A stretch of DNA of 64,000 bases. Source: Mesorhizobium sp. M1E.F.Ca.ET.045.02.1.1 (lineage in GTDB: Bacteria > Pseudomonadota > Alphaproteobacteria > Rhizobiales > Rhizobiaceae). Each line of letters opens with the position of its first letter. The stretch's first letter is position 1. The stretch lies in contig NZ_CP034447.1 of NCBI RefSeq assembly GCF_003952485.1, positions 5,408,501-5,472,500 of the forward strand. The letters run 5' to 3'. The position numbers were made by a program, and so were the translations under genes. Of this stretch, positions 15,764 through 24,500 are shown one piece after another. The notes below the pieces were generated by a model. The model was given only the letters and a program-made list of their open reading frames with translations. It searched no databases and was not told where the DNA came from.

Positions 15764-17635
15764 ATGAAAATCCTCGGGAACAAAAAGGCTGTCATGCCGA
15801 TCGCGATCGCGGCGGCGCTTGCCTTCGGTCAGCAGCCAGCAAGCGCGCAGGGCTTGTTCGACATGCTGTTCGGTGGCGGCATCCGGCACAACCCTCAGGG
15901 TGAATTTCCGCCACCGCCGAAGCCACGCAAGCTGCAGCCAGGCACCGGCGGTGGCGCCAGGATCAGCAGCCCGACCTACAACACCTACAGGGCCGACAAG
16001 CTCGTGCGCGTCGACTTCAAGTCGCTGCTGCCGGCTCCGCTGCCCGCGACCGCGCAGGACGCTGCCTTTGTGCCGTCCGTGACCGAAAGCGCGTTCCGCG
16101 ACGCGCTGGCAGGCCTAAGCGACTATGAGCTCTTCGCCGAACCCGATATCGCCAAGGCGCTGATCGCCTACTACTCGGCCAATCCGGATTTCATCTGGGT
16201 GACAGGAGATTCGCCCAACAGCAGGGCGCAGGATGCGGTGCGGGTGCTTGGCGAGGCTGCCAGCTACGGCCTGACGCCCGCCGACTACTCCGTCGACGTC
16301 CCGACGGCCACGGCTTCCGCAATGCCGGAAGAGCGGATCAAGAATCTGGTCCGCTTCGAGATGGCCTTGTCGGCGCGCGTGCTGCGCTATGCCCATGATG
16401 CCCAGAGCGGCCGCGTCGACCCGATCCGCATGACCGGCTATTACGATTTCCCGGCCAAGCCGCTCGATCTCGAGGGCGTGCTGAAGACGCTGGCGCATAC
16501 CCAGGAGGTGCGCACTTACCTCGAATCGCGGCACCCGCAGAACCCGGAATACCAGGCGCTGCGCGTCGAACTGGAATCGCTCCAGGCGAGCGAGGAGAAC
16601 GAGATCGTCGTCGATCCGAAGCTGCTGCTCAAGCCCGGCGAAAGCAGTCCGGAACTGCCCAAGCTCTTGACCCTCATTGCCCGCAATCTCGATGACGAGA
16701 TGGGCGGCAACTTTGGCGAGATCCTTTCCAGGCTCGGCAACAGCGAGGTTTACGATCCCGAACTGGCGCCTGTGATCAAGGCGGTGCAGCAGCGGGCGGG
16801 CATGAAGGGCGACGGCGTCATCGGCCCACGCACCGTCGCTTCGCTTGCCGGAACATCCAAGGCCGACAAGATCGAAAAGGTGAGGGTTGCGCTCGAAGAG
16901 TTGCGATGGCTCCCCTCCGACCTCGGCAGCCCGCGCGTCTTCATCAACCAGCCGGCCTTTACCGCGAGCTACATCGACAATGGCGAGGAAAAGCTGAAGA
17001 CCCGCGTGGTCATCGGCAAAGTCACCAACCAAACCGCCTTCTTCTACAACCAGATCAAGCAGGTCGATTTCCATCCCTATTGGGGCGTGCCGCAGTCGAT
17101 CATCGTCAACGAGATGCTGCCGAGACTGCGCAGCGATCCGGGCTATCTCGACCGCGCCGGCTATGAGGTGACGGACTCGCGCGGCCAGCGGGTTCCGTCA
17201 GCCGCAGTCGACTGGGGCGCGTATGGCGCCAAGGTACCGTTTAGCGTGCGCCAGCAGCCGAGCGAAGCCAATGCGCTCGGCGAGTTGAAGATACTTTTCC
17301 CCAACAAGCATGCCATCTACATGCACGACACGCCGCAGAAGTCGTTCTTCGAGCGCGACATGCGCGCGCTGAGCCACGGCTGCATCCGCCTGCAGGATCC
17401 GCGCGGCATGGCGGCCGCGGTGCTCGGCACCTCCGTCGACGACATCGCGGAGAAGCTGAAGCACGGCCATGCGACCGAGAATGTCACGCGCGTCATCCCG
17501 GTCTACGTCGCCTATTTCACAGCGTGGCCGGACATGTCCGGCAAGGTCGAGTATTTCGACGACGTCTACGATCGCGATTCCAAGCTGATGCAGGCGCTGG
17601 ATGCGACCGAAGCGGTGCGTGCGCCGTCAACCTGA
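15764..17635 (+). CDS. L,D-transpeptidase (YcbB-type, periplasmic)
   Basis: The 623-aa protein has a signal peptide (ending QPASAQ), a glycine/proline-rich linker, an N-terminal scaffold domain, a peptidoglycan-binding domain near residues 320-365 (GMKGDGVIGPRTVASLAG), and a YkuD catalytic domain with SHGCIRL, in which Cys540 is the nucleophile and His538 its partner. It forms 3-3 cross-links in peptidoglycan or anchors proteins to it, as known for YcbB-type enzymes. Length and order match that class. The stop overlaps the convergent membrane-protein gene by 9 bp. Confidence 0.93.
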   Translation: MKILGNKKAVMPIAIAAALAFGQQPASAQGLFDMLFGGGIRHNPQGEFPPPPKPRKLQPGTGGGARISSPTYNTYRADKLVRVDFKSLLPAPLPATAQDAAFVPSVTESAFRDALAGLSDYELFAEPDIAKALIAYYSANPDFIWVTGDSPNSRAQDAVRVLGEAASYGLTPADYSVDVPTATASAMPEERIKNLVRFEMALSARVLRYAHDAQSGRVDPIRMTGYYDFPAKPLDLEGVLKTLAHTQEVRTYLESRHPQNPEYQALRVELESLQASEENEIVVDPKLLLKPGESSPELPKLLTLIARNLDDEMGGNFGEILSRLGNSEVYDPELAPVIKAVQQRAGMKGDGVIGPRTVASLAGTSKADKIEKVRVALEELRWLPSDLGSPRVFINQPAFTASYIDNGEEKLKTRVVIGKVTNQTAFFYNQIKQVDFHPYWGVPQSIIVNEMLPRLRSDPGYLDRAGYEVTDSRGQRVPSAAVDWGAYGAKVPFSVRQQPSEANALGELKILFPNKHAIYMHDTPQKSFFERDMRALSHGCIRLQDPRGMAAAVLGTSVDDIAEKLKHGHATENVTRVIPVYVAYFTAWPDMSGKVEYFDDVYDRDSKLMQALDATEAVRAPST

Positions 17636-18097
17636 ACGCTCGACAAGAGGGCGCCGGAAGCCGGCGTCGCGCCCGGCGATCAGCCAATAGACCAGGCCCG
17701 CGACGAGACCGGCGCCGGCGATGATGCCCATGTCGGCCCAGCGTTCCGGATCGTCCGGCGCGTCCGGCCAGAGCAGGATGAAACCGGCCGTCGCCGCGGC
17801 GCCGCCGAACAGCATGTGCAGCCAGAAGCTCCGCAGCGAAAAGAACTCGGCAATCAAGGCAAAGACCAGGGTCTGCGTGCCGGTTACCACGATCGTCAGG
17901 AAATAGGCGAACATGCCGAGAGGCGGCACCACGAGCGCCATGATGGGCGTCACGCCCATCAGGTCGAAATAGGCGGGCGCGTCGGGGAGCGCGCTCAGTA
18001 CAGCGTAGATCACGACCAACGCGATCAATCCGACGAGCACCGCCACCAGATAGCCGGCAAGTACCATAAGGATACGCTTCAGGACGTAGCCGATCAT
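17627..18097 (-). CDS. Four-to-five-helix membrane protein of unknown function
   Basis: The 156-aa product is mostly hydrophobic with four or five predicted membrane helices (MVLAGYLVAVLVGLIALVVI, MALVVPPLGMFAYFLTIVV, FWLHMLFGGAAATAGFILL and IIAGAGLVAGLVYWLIAG among them). It ends in a short basic tail. I recognise no domain. A start at 18097 puts MIGYVLKRIL at the N terminus, and an upstream Met is also possible. It converges on the L,D-transpeptidase gene with a 9-bp overlap. Confidence 0.8.
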   Translation of the reverse strand: MIGYVLKRILMVLAGYLVAVLVGLIALVVIYAVLSALPDAPAYFDLMGVTPIMALVVPPLGMFAYFLTIVVTGTQTLVFALIAEFFSLRSFWLHMLFGGAAATAGFILLWPDAPDDPERWADMGIIAGAGLVAGLVYWLIAGRDAGFRRPLVERSG

Positions 18098-18203
18098 TGC
18101 AATGCACCCCCGTGCCCGCAATCATGGCGCGCAGTCAGCCATCAATCATGCGTCGACGCAAGTCTCGGATGGGCGGGGGCGGCTTACCCACGGGCGGCCG
18201 TCG

Positions 18204-18938
18204 TCAGGCGCCACCGCATAAGTGCTGCGAGTCCGGCAGGGACCATGTGCCTTTGCCGGCGAGATCGACGCCGTAATAGACCCTGCCGCGCAAATCGCCC
18301 TGCGGACAATCGCGCGGGATCGAGATCAGGCACATGACGACGGGATCGCCGACTCTGGAACCCGCCAGCCCCGGCTCACGGTCATAGGAAACCGCGGCTC
18401 CGCCATTGGTGAACGTCGCAGCGCTCCCGGCTTCCGGGCTGGCGGTTGCCAGCGGGTCGTCGCCCAGCCTTGCCGTCAGCGTCTTGATATGGGTGAAGCC
18501 GCATCTCCCGATCGAAGAGGGAAGGGGCTGGTCCACCGGCCTGGGTGTTCGCGCCGCCAGATCAAGCGCCTTCTTGCCGATCAAGGCGATATTGTACTCC
18601 TCAACCCAGGAGGGCGCCGAGCCATAAGTCTGCAGCGCGTTGTTCTGGGCGCTGACGATGCAGGCGGCGTCCGCCTTGCAGGCATTCCGGTCCGCAGCCA
18701 ATTGTCTGGCGATCTTGCGCTTGTCACCGCCGAAGGCAGGCTCGAAGCCGCTGAGGGCCTTGGCGACCAGCACATCGATCGCCGACATCTGCGCGTCCGC
18801 GCATATTGCCTTCTCGCTGGGCAATTCAGCCTTCCGGCAATCGAAGGATGGCCCGTCTGCCAACGCAGGCCCCAGGCCTGACAGGCTTAGGATCAACACA
18901 GGCACGAGCCGAGAGATCGCTCGAATGGGGAGACGCAT
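18204..18938 (-). CDS. Secreted LprI-like (DUF1311) protein
   Basis: The 244-aa protein begins with a signal peptide (MRLPIRAISRLVPVLILSLS, ending PALADG) and then has the LprI/DUF1311 pattern FDCRKAELPSEKAICADAQM with paired cysteines, and KADAACIVSAQNNAL. LprI-type domains in other bacteria inhibit lysozyme; function here is not known. The C-terminal half (from about residue 130) is not recognised but has further cysteines (GRCGFTHIK, VVMCLISIPRDCPQGD) consistent with periplasmic disulfides. No close operon partner is seen. Confidence 0.78.
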   Translation of the reverse strand: MRLPIRAISRLVPVLILSLSGLGPALADGPSFDCRKAELPSEKAICADAQMSAIDVLVAKALSGFEPAFGGDKRKIARQLAADRNACKADAACIVSAQNNALQTYGSAPSWVEEYNIALIGKKALDLAARTPRPVDQPLPSSIGRCGFTHIKTLTARLGDDPLATASPEAGSAATFTNGGAAVSYDREPGLAGSRVGDPVVMCLISIPRDCPQGDLRGRVYYGVDLAGKGTWSLPDSQHLCGGA

Positions 18939-19026
18939 TTCTTGCTCCAGACCGTCGGCTTAGAAGCATCAATCTACGCGGAAAGCCGACGATACGGAAT
19001 GACTGGAAAACGGAAAGCGATCCGCC

Positions 19027-19284
19027 TTACTTCGGCTCGCCGGTCACCGGATCATAGGTGATTTCGACCTTGGCCTTGTCGGTCGTGTAGTAGATGACGG
19101 TATAGCCGTCGCTACTCCAGCCGACCTCCTTTATGTAGCGGAAGTCGTTCCGCTTCTCGACCTTGGCGACGATTTCCGAGAGTTTCTTGGCATTTTGCGG
19201 CGGCACCGCTTGCTCCTCCGCCGCGAAAGCCGGCCCGCCGATAAGGAAAAACGCAATACTGGTTGCCAAAACAACAGCGCGCAT
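19027..19284 (-). CDS. Small secreted PepSY-like protein
   Basis: The 85-aa product has a signal peptide (MRAVVLATSIAFFLIGGPAF, cut after AFA) and a single short domain with FRYIKEVGWSSDGYTVIYY and KVEITYDPVTGEP. That fits the PepSY fold found in protease-inhibitory and metal-related periplasmic proteins. The start at 19284 is set by the signal peptide; upstream in-frame Met codons would add residues that do not look like signal sequence. The 412 bp upstream (19285-19696) contain no gene, only the inverted repeat at 19558. Confidence 0.75.
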   Translation of the reverse strand: MRAVVLATSIAFFLIGGPAFAAEEQAVPPQNAKKLSEIVAKVEKRNDFRYIKEVGWSSDGYTVIYYTTDKAKVEITYDPVTGEPK

Positions 19285-19557
19285 GACTGCCCTCAATCTC
19301 GTGTTGGCATGAGTGCGCTGAAAAATTCGCATCCCAGCCGGGTTGGTTCCGCCACGCTCGGATAATGCCTGCTCCACGGACTGGCTGGCAAGAGCGCTTC
19401 CATGGTTCGTTTGCAAGCTCCTGAAAAAGCCAAAGCCTCGGGATTTCAATATGTAAGGAAGTTTCTGCGACCTGGTGCTTCAGGTAACAGACGGCTAACC
19501 ATGGGTCCGACCGCAGACGCATTCCATTAGCTGTTCGTGGTAGAGCTTTTGGCCAGA

Positions 19558-19584
19558 CCCTGTTAGACTTCCGGTCTAACAGGG
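19558..19584. promoter_or_regulatory. Perfect 11-bp inverted repeat upstream of the cyclase gene
   Basis: CCCTGTTAGAC (19558-19568) and GTCTAACAGGG (19574-19584) are exact inverse complements around TTCCG. There is no T-run on either side, so a terminator is less likely than an operator. It lies 113 bp upstream of the cyclase gene start, in a 412-bp gap. No regulator gene is directly adjacent. Confidence 0.5.
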
Positions 19585-19696
19585 TGGCAACGGCGCGCCG
19601 AGCCTGCCGGGGATTGTTCCGTCGGCAAACGGCGAAGTGCTTTTTCCAGCGGAAGTCGCCTGTTCTGGACCGAAAGCAGGGACCGGGGGCTCAACC

Positions 19697-21478
19697 ATGG
19701 CTGAACGGAACTATACCCGTCAGCTCGCGACAATCATTTCTATCGACGCCGTGGGCTTTTCACGGCTGATGGGCATCGACGACGAACTTGCCGTCGCGGC
19801 CTTCGAGGAAAGGCGCGATATCATCACCGACAGTTGCGGTGCCTTTGGCGGCCGCACCTTCGGCGTCGCCGGCGACAGCATCATGGCCGAATTCGGCAAT
19901 CCGATCGAAGCCTTGCGCGCGGCCTTCGATTTCCAGGATCGGATCATGGCACTCAATGCATCGGCCGCCGAAGAGATGCGCATGCCGTTCCGGGCCGGGA
20001 TCAACACCGGCGATGTCATCGTCCGCGAAGGCCGCCTCTATGGCGACGATGTCAACATCGCCGCCCGGCTCCAGGAGTTCGCCCCGCATGACGGCCTCGC
20101 CATTTCCGAGACGACCTGGCATCACGTCAAGGACAAGACGGCGGCGAATTTCACCGATCTCGGCGAGTTCATGCTGAAGAACATCGCGCTGCCGGTGCGC
20201 GTCCTGATAGCCGGGCGCGATGGCAACGGTGCCGCGATGGCGGCTCCCTTGGCCGCCATCCCCACAGCGCCCGGTCACTACAAACCCGTTGCCAAGGGAC
20301 CGCCGGCAATCGCGGTGCTGCCGTTCCAGGGCGACGGAAGCGAACCCGATGTCGAATACATGGCCGATGGTATCGCCGAGGATATCATTTATGGCCTCTC
20401 CAATACCCGTTGGCTTTCGGTGATCGCCAAGGGCTCAAGCTTCCAGTTCCGCGACGACAGCCTCGGGACCAGGCTCATCGGCAATGCGCTCGGCGCGCGC
20501 TACATCGTCAGCGGCACGCTGGCGCGCCACAACGGGCAGATACGCCTCAATGCCTCGCTCACCGATACCTCGAACGGGCGCCTCGTCTGGTCACAGCGCT
20601 TCGACCGCGACCTCGTCGATATCTTCAGCCTGCGCGACCAGATCGGCTCCGAGATCGTCTCGATCCTCGACAAGGAAGTCGACCGGGCCGAGCAGGTGCG
20701 GACCTTCCAGGTGCCATGGGAGAGTCTCGAGACCTGGCAATTGGTGCGGCGCGGCCGCTGGCACATGAACAGGCGCACGCGAAGCGACACAGAAATCGCA
20801 CTCGAATTCTTCGACAAGGCCTACCAGGAGGATCCGAATTCCAGCGCCGTGCTGAACGAACTGGCATGGTGGTATTTCTGGCGGGCCTGGCTGCGCTTCG
20901 GCGACAGCGACGACCTGGACAAGGTCGAGGCGCTGGCGCGCAAAGCGCTTCTGATGGACAGCCTCGACGCGCGCCCGCACGCTTATCTCGGCGCGGCCGA
21001 CATCATGCGCGGCCAGCCGGCGTCGGCCGCCGAGCATCTGGCCGAAGCGATCCACATCAATCCGAGCTTTGCTTTCGCCCGCTCGGCAATGGGCAGCGCG
21101 CGCTTGCTGCTCGGCGATGCCGCAGGCGCGATCCCGTTCTTCCTGGATACCGAGCGGCTCAGCCCGTTCGACCTCTACCGCTTCCACAATCTGGGGGAAC
21201 TGGCCGCCGCATACTGCTTCGTCGAGGACTGGCCCGCGGCAATTGCCGTTGCCGATCGCTCGCTCAACCTTTCGCCGGGATATTTCTACGCCAGGTTTCT
21301 CAAGATCGGCGCCTTGATGCGAAGCGGCCGCCGCGACGAGGCCAAGCGGGAACTTGCCATTTTCGCGACCAGACATCCCGACTTTTCCGAGCAGAGGATT
21401 CGCTGGATACCGTTCGTGGACGCGGCGAAAAACAACTTCCTGATCGCCAATTTCGATCAAGCCAAGTCCATTGCATGA
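19697..21478 (+). CDS. Class III nucleotide cyclase with TolB/FlgO-like and TPR domains
   Basis: The 593-aa protein starts with a class III cyclase domain. IISIDAVGFSRLMG carries metal Asp17, VAGDSIMAEFG the second metal Asp60, and YGDDVNIAARLQ the transition-state Asn and Arg. From about residue 205, AIAVLPFQGDGSEPDVEYMADGIAEDIIYGL is the TolB-N/FlgO-like domain seen in many rhizobial cyclases. The remainder is TPR-like helical repeats (DPNSSAVLNELAWWYFWRAW and on). There is no signal peptide. It should make cAMP from ATP in the cytoplasm. The ATG at 19697 begins the cyclase fold. The next gene, 120 bp on, has a perfect CRP-type site, making this the probable local source of the Crp ligand. 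Confidence 0.9.
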   Translation: MAERNYTRQLATIISIDAVGFSRLMGIDDELAVAAFEERRDIITDSCGAFGGRTFGVAGDSIMAEFGNPIEALRAAFDFQDRIMALNASAAEEMRMPFRAGINTGDVIVREGRLYGDDVNIAARLQEFAPHDGLAISETTWHHVKDKTAANFTDLGEFMLKNIALPVRVLIAGRDGNGAAMAAPLAAIPTAPGHYKPVAKGPPAIAVLPFQGDGSEPDVEYMADGIAEDIIYGLSNTRWLSVIAKGSSFQFRDDSLGTRLIGNALGARYIVSGTLARHNGQIRLNASLTDTSNGRLVWSQRFDRDLVDIFSLRDQIGSEIVSILDKEVDRAEQVRTFQVPWESLETWQLVRRGRWHMNRRTRSDTEIALEFFDKAYQEDPNSSAVLNELAWWYFWRAWLRFGDSDDLDKVEALARKALLMDSLDARPHAYLGAADIMRGQPASAAEHLAEAIHINPSFAFARSAMGSARLLLGDAAGAIPFFLDTERLSPFDLYRFHNLGELAAAYCFVEDWPAAIAVADRSLNLSPGYFYARFLKIGALMRSGRRDEAKRELAIFATRHPDFSEQRIRWIPFVDAAKNNFLIANFDQAKSIA

Positions 21479-21502
21479 TCACCATCGCCGAAGACAAATC
21501 AC

Positions 21503-21518
21503 TGTGACGGAATTCACA
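21503..21518. promoter_or_regulatory. Perfect CRP-type site upstream of the P450-DyP gene
   Basis: TGTGACGGAATTCACA matches TGTGA-N6-TCACA with no mismatch. It lies 81 bp before the P450-DyP start and 24 bp after the cyclase stop. A second perfect copy precedes the protease-MBL genes, and a Crp-family regulator with the CRP-type Arg-Glu recognition pair is encoded between. The promoter elements around it are not clear enough to say whether binding would activate or repress. Confidence 0.75.
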
Positions 21519-21598
21519 TACGCCGGACTGAACCAAACCTAGGCCAAAGAGACGGCCGGCATCGCAGTCACGTTGACAGCCGGGGGGCTCGAGCGCGC

Positions 21599-24500
21599 AT
21601 GATCAACTGGAAGTATTTCAAAGGCATTTGGGAAGCCCAGAAAAAACAAGGCCCCGTGTCGGCGATGCCGCCTTTCGACATCGATCGGCTGCGCAAGAAG
21701 GGCCTGCCGGCGCGCATAGCCAAGTTCCTGGTGCAGGATCATCCCCATTGGTGGCTGGCCTGGCTGCGGCGCTGCCACCCGAACCTCGCCATAGGCAGTA
21801 GATTTCTCCTCGTCACCAAGGGTGTGGACGTCCGCGACATATTGGAACGCGGCGACGAGTTCGAGACGCCGTACGGGCCGGAAATGACCGAGCTGGCGAG
21901 GGGATCGAACTTCATTCTCGGCATGCAGGATGGCGCCGCGTATCGGCAGATGAAGTCCGCCGTGCTCAGCGCCTTTCCGCCGTCGCAGGTCGAAGCCGCC
22001 GTCAGGCCGATCGCCGAGCGCCATTCGCGCGATATCATGACCCGCGCCGCCCCGGGCTTCGATGCTGTCGCAGGGCTGATGAAGATCGTGCCGGTGCGCA
22101 TCTGCCGGGACTATTTCGGCCTCGAGATCGACGACGAAACCGAATTCGCCGACTGGTCGATCGCGCTCAGCGCGCTGTTCTTCTCCGATCCGTTTGCCGA
22201 CGCCACCACGCGCCAACTCGCGGTCGTCGGCGGAGATCGCCTGATCAAGGTCATCGATCGTTCGATCGCCGCGATCAGAAACAGGCAGGAGAAAGACGAC
22301 CGGCCGCTGGCGCGGCTTGTCGCCCAGCTCGATCAGAAGCGCCTGTCGCTGCCCGACATCCACTCCATCATGCTCGGCATGATCGCTGGCTTCGTTCCGA
22401 CCAACGTGCTTGCCGGGGGGAATTGCCTGGACGTGATCCTGTCGCGCACCGATGCGCGGCAGGCCGTCGATGCGGCGCTTGCCGAGGGCAGCACCGACAA
22501 GCTCGACAGGGCGATACTCGAAGCCATGCGCTTCAAGCCGATCTGGATCGGGCCTTGGCGTTACACCAGGCGCGACGCGATCATCGGCCAGGGCACGCGC
22601 CGCGAGCGTCTGGTCAAGGCGGGAACGGTTGTGATGCCGGCGACGCTGTCGGCGATGTTCGATCCCGAAATCGTGCAGCGGCCAAATGAATTCGATACCT
22701 CGCGGCCACACCGCGATTACATGGTTTTCGGCCACGGCATTCACTTGTGCATCGGTGCCGAGATCGCCCGCATACAGATCGGCGAATGCGTCCGCGCCCT
22801 GTTCAGCAAGCCAAAACTCAATCGCGTCCGGGGCAGGGCCGGAAAATTGGCCTATGTCGGCGCCTATCCGGCGAACCTCAAGGTCGATTTCGAGCGCTCG
22901 CCGCTTTGCCGCACCGTCGACCAGTCAATGGTCACCGTGGTTTGCCCGATCACCCGCGCCGTGCCGCTGGACGCCGTCCGCGACAAGGTCGGCGCCCTCG
23001 GCAATCCGGCGATCGACGAGGTGGGCGGCGCGCTCGACAAGGTCGGATCGATACATTTCACCAGTCTGGCCGTCGCCGCCACCGGCAAGGACGAGAAATC
23101 GGGCCTCGACACGGGGGCGCTCGTGCTCGAAATCTCCGGCGACCGCAGCACCGACGATGTCATCGGCGCCATCACGCAGGCCATAGGCCACCGGCTGAGG
23201 CCGATTTTCAGGGATGTGTGCGGTCTGTCCGACGGCGGCTCGCTGGAGGACTTCCTGAAAAAACATCATATCGAAATATCGCCGTCCTTCGGCAGCACGG
23301 CGGGGCTGGTTTTTTCGGGCACGCCCGGCCATTCGGTGCGCCGCATCCTGGCCGAGGCCAGGCTTGCCGACAGTGTGCGCGAGATCGTCGAAAAGCCGCG
23401 CGCCGGCACCGGCAACGCCCTCGCGGTCCTTACCGAGGCGCGCCGGCATGCCCAGGCGCTGGGACAATTCGGCTGGGCCTTCGAGCCGGCCGAAAGCCTG
23501 CTGGAGCGGCCGCCGGGCCGCTGGTGGCGGGCCTTGACGACGACGCTGCTCGCGCCGGCGGTGCTCGCCACCGTCGCGATCGTCGTACTTGCCTGCTGGC
23601 GCATGACCTATGTGCTTGTGTTCGGAAACCCCCATGGCATCACTTTCACCAACATCGCGATTGCCGGCACCGCGCTTCTGCTGGCCGTTCTGGGGCTGCT
23701 GGCGATAGCCCTGCTGTTCGTCGGCTTGTGCTTCCTCGGCTTGCGGCGCCTCGAGGACAAGGACTGGCCGCAGAACACGCCGGTCGACATAGGCGCCCTG
23801 GACAGGATCCTCGCCAATGAGGACCATTGCGCGCAGAACCATCTCACCGCGATCTCGACGATGAAGGCGGGCATCTTGCGGCGGCTGGCGCTGAGGCTCA
23901 CCTTCTACCTGATCTCGATATCGGCGCAGAAGGTGTTCAAGCCGGGCTTCCTTGCCACCATCAACACCATCCACTTCGCGCGTTGGGTGCTGCTGCCGGG
24001 TACCGGCAAGCTCATGTTCTTCTCCAACTATGGCGGCAGCTGGGAAAGCTATCTGGAGGACTTCATAGCCAAGGCCTCCGAAGGCCTGACCGGGGTGTGG
24101 AGCAACACGGAAGGTTATCCGCGCACGCGCTGGCTCTTCCTCGACGGCGCGCGCGACGGCGACCGCTTCAAGCGCTGGGCGCGGCGCCAGCAGGTGCCAA
24201 CGCTCTTCTGGTATTCCGCCTATCCGCATCTCAACACCACCCGCATCCGCATCAACTCCAGGATAAGGCGCGGCATGGCTTCGGCCACCGGCAACGAGGC
24301 GCGCGACTGGGTGAGCCTGTTCGGCTCGTTGCAGCGGCCGCAGGCGAGGCCGGCGGAAACCGTCGGCCGCGAGCCGGCCCCTTCGCCTCTCGAAGAGCTG
24401 GAAGCCGGCGAGATCCAATCGATCTTCTTCGGTCCTTTCGGCGCGCTCGGTTACGGGCATATGCTGGCAATTCGGGTGCCCGAGGATCTGCCGGCAATGC

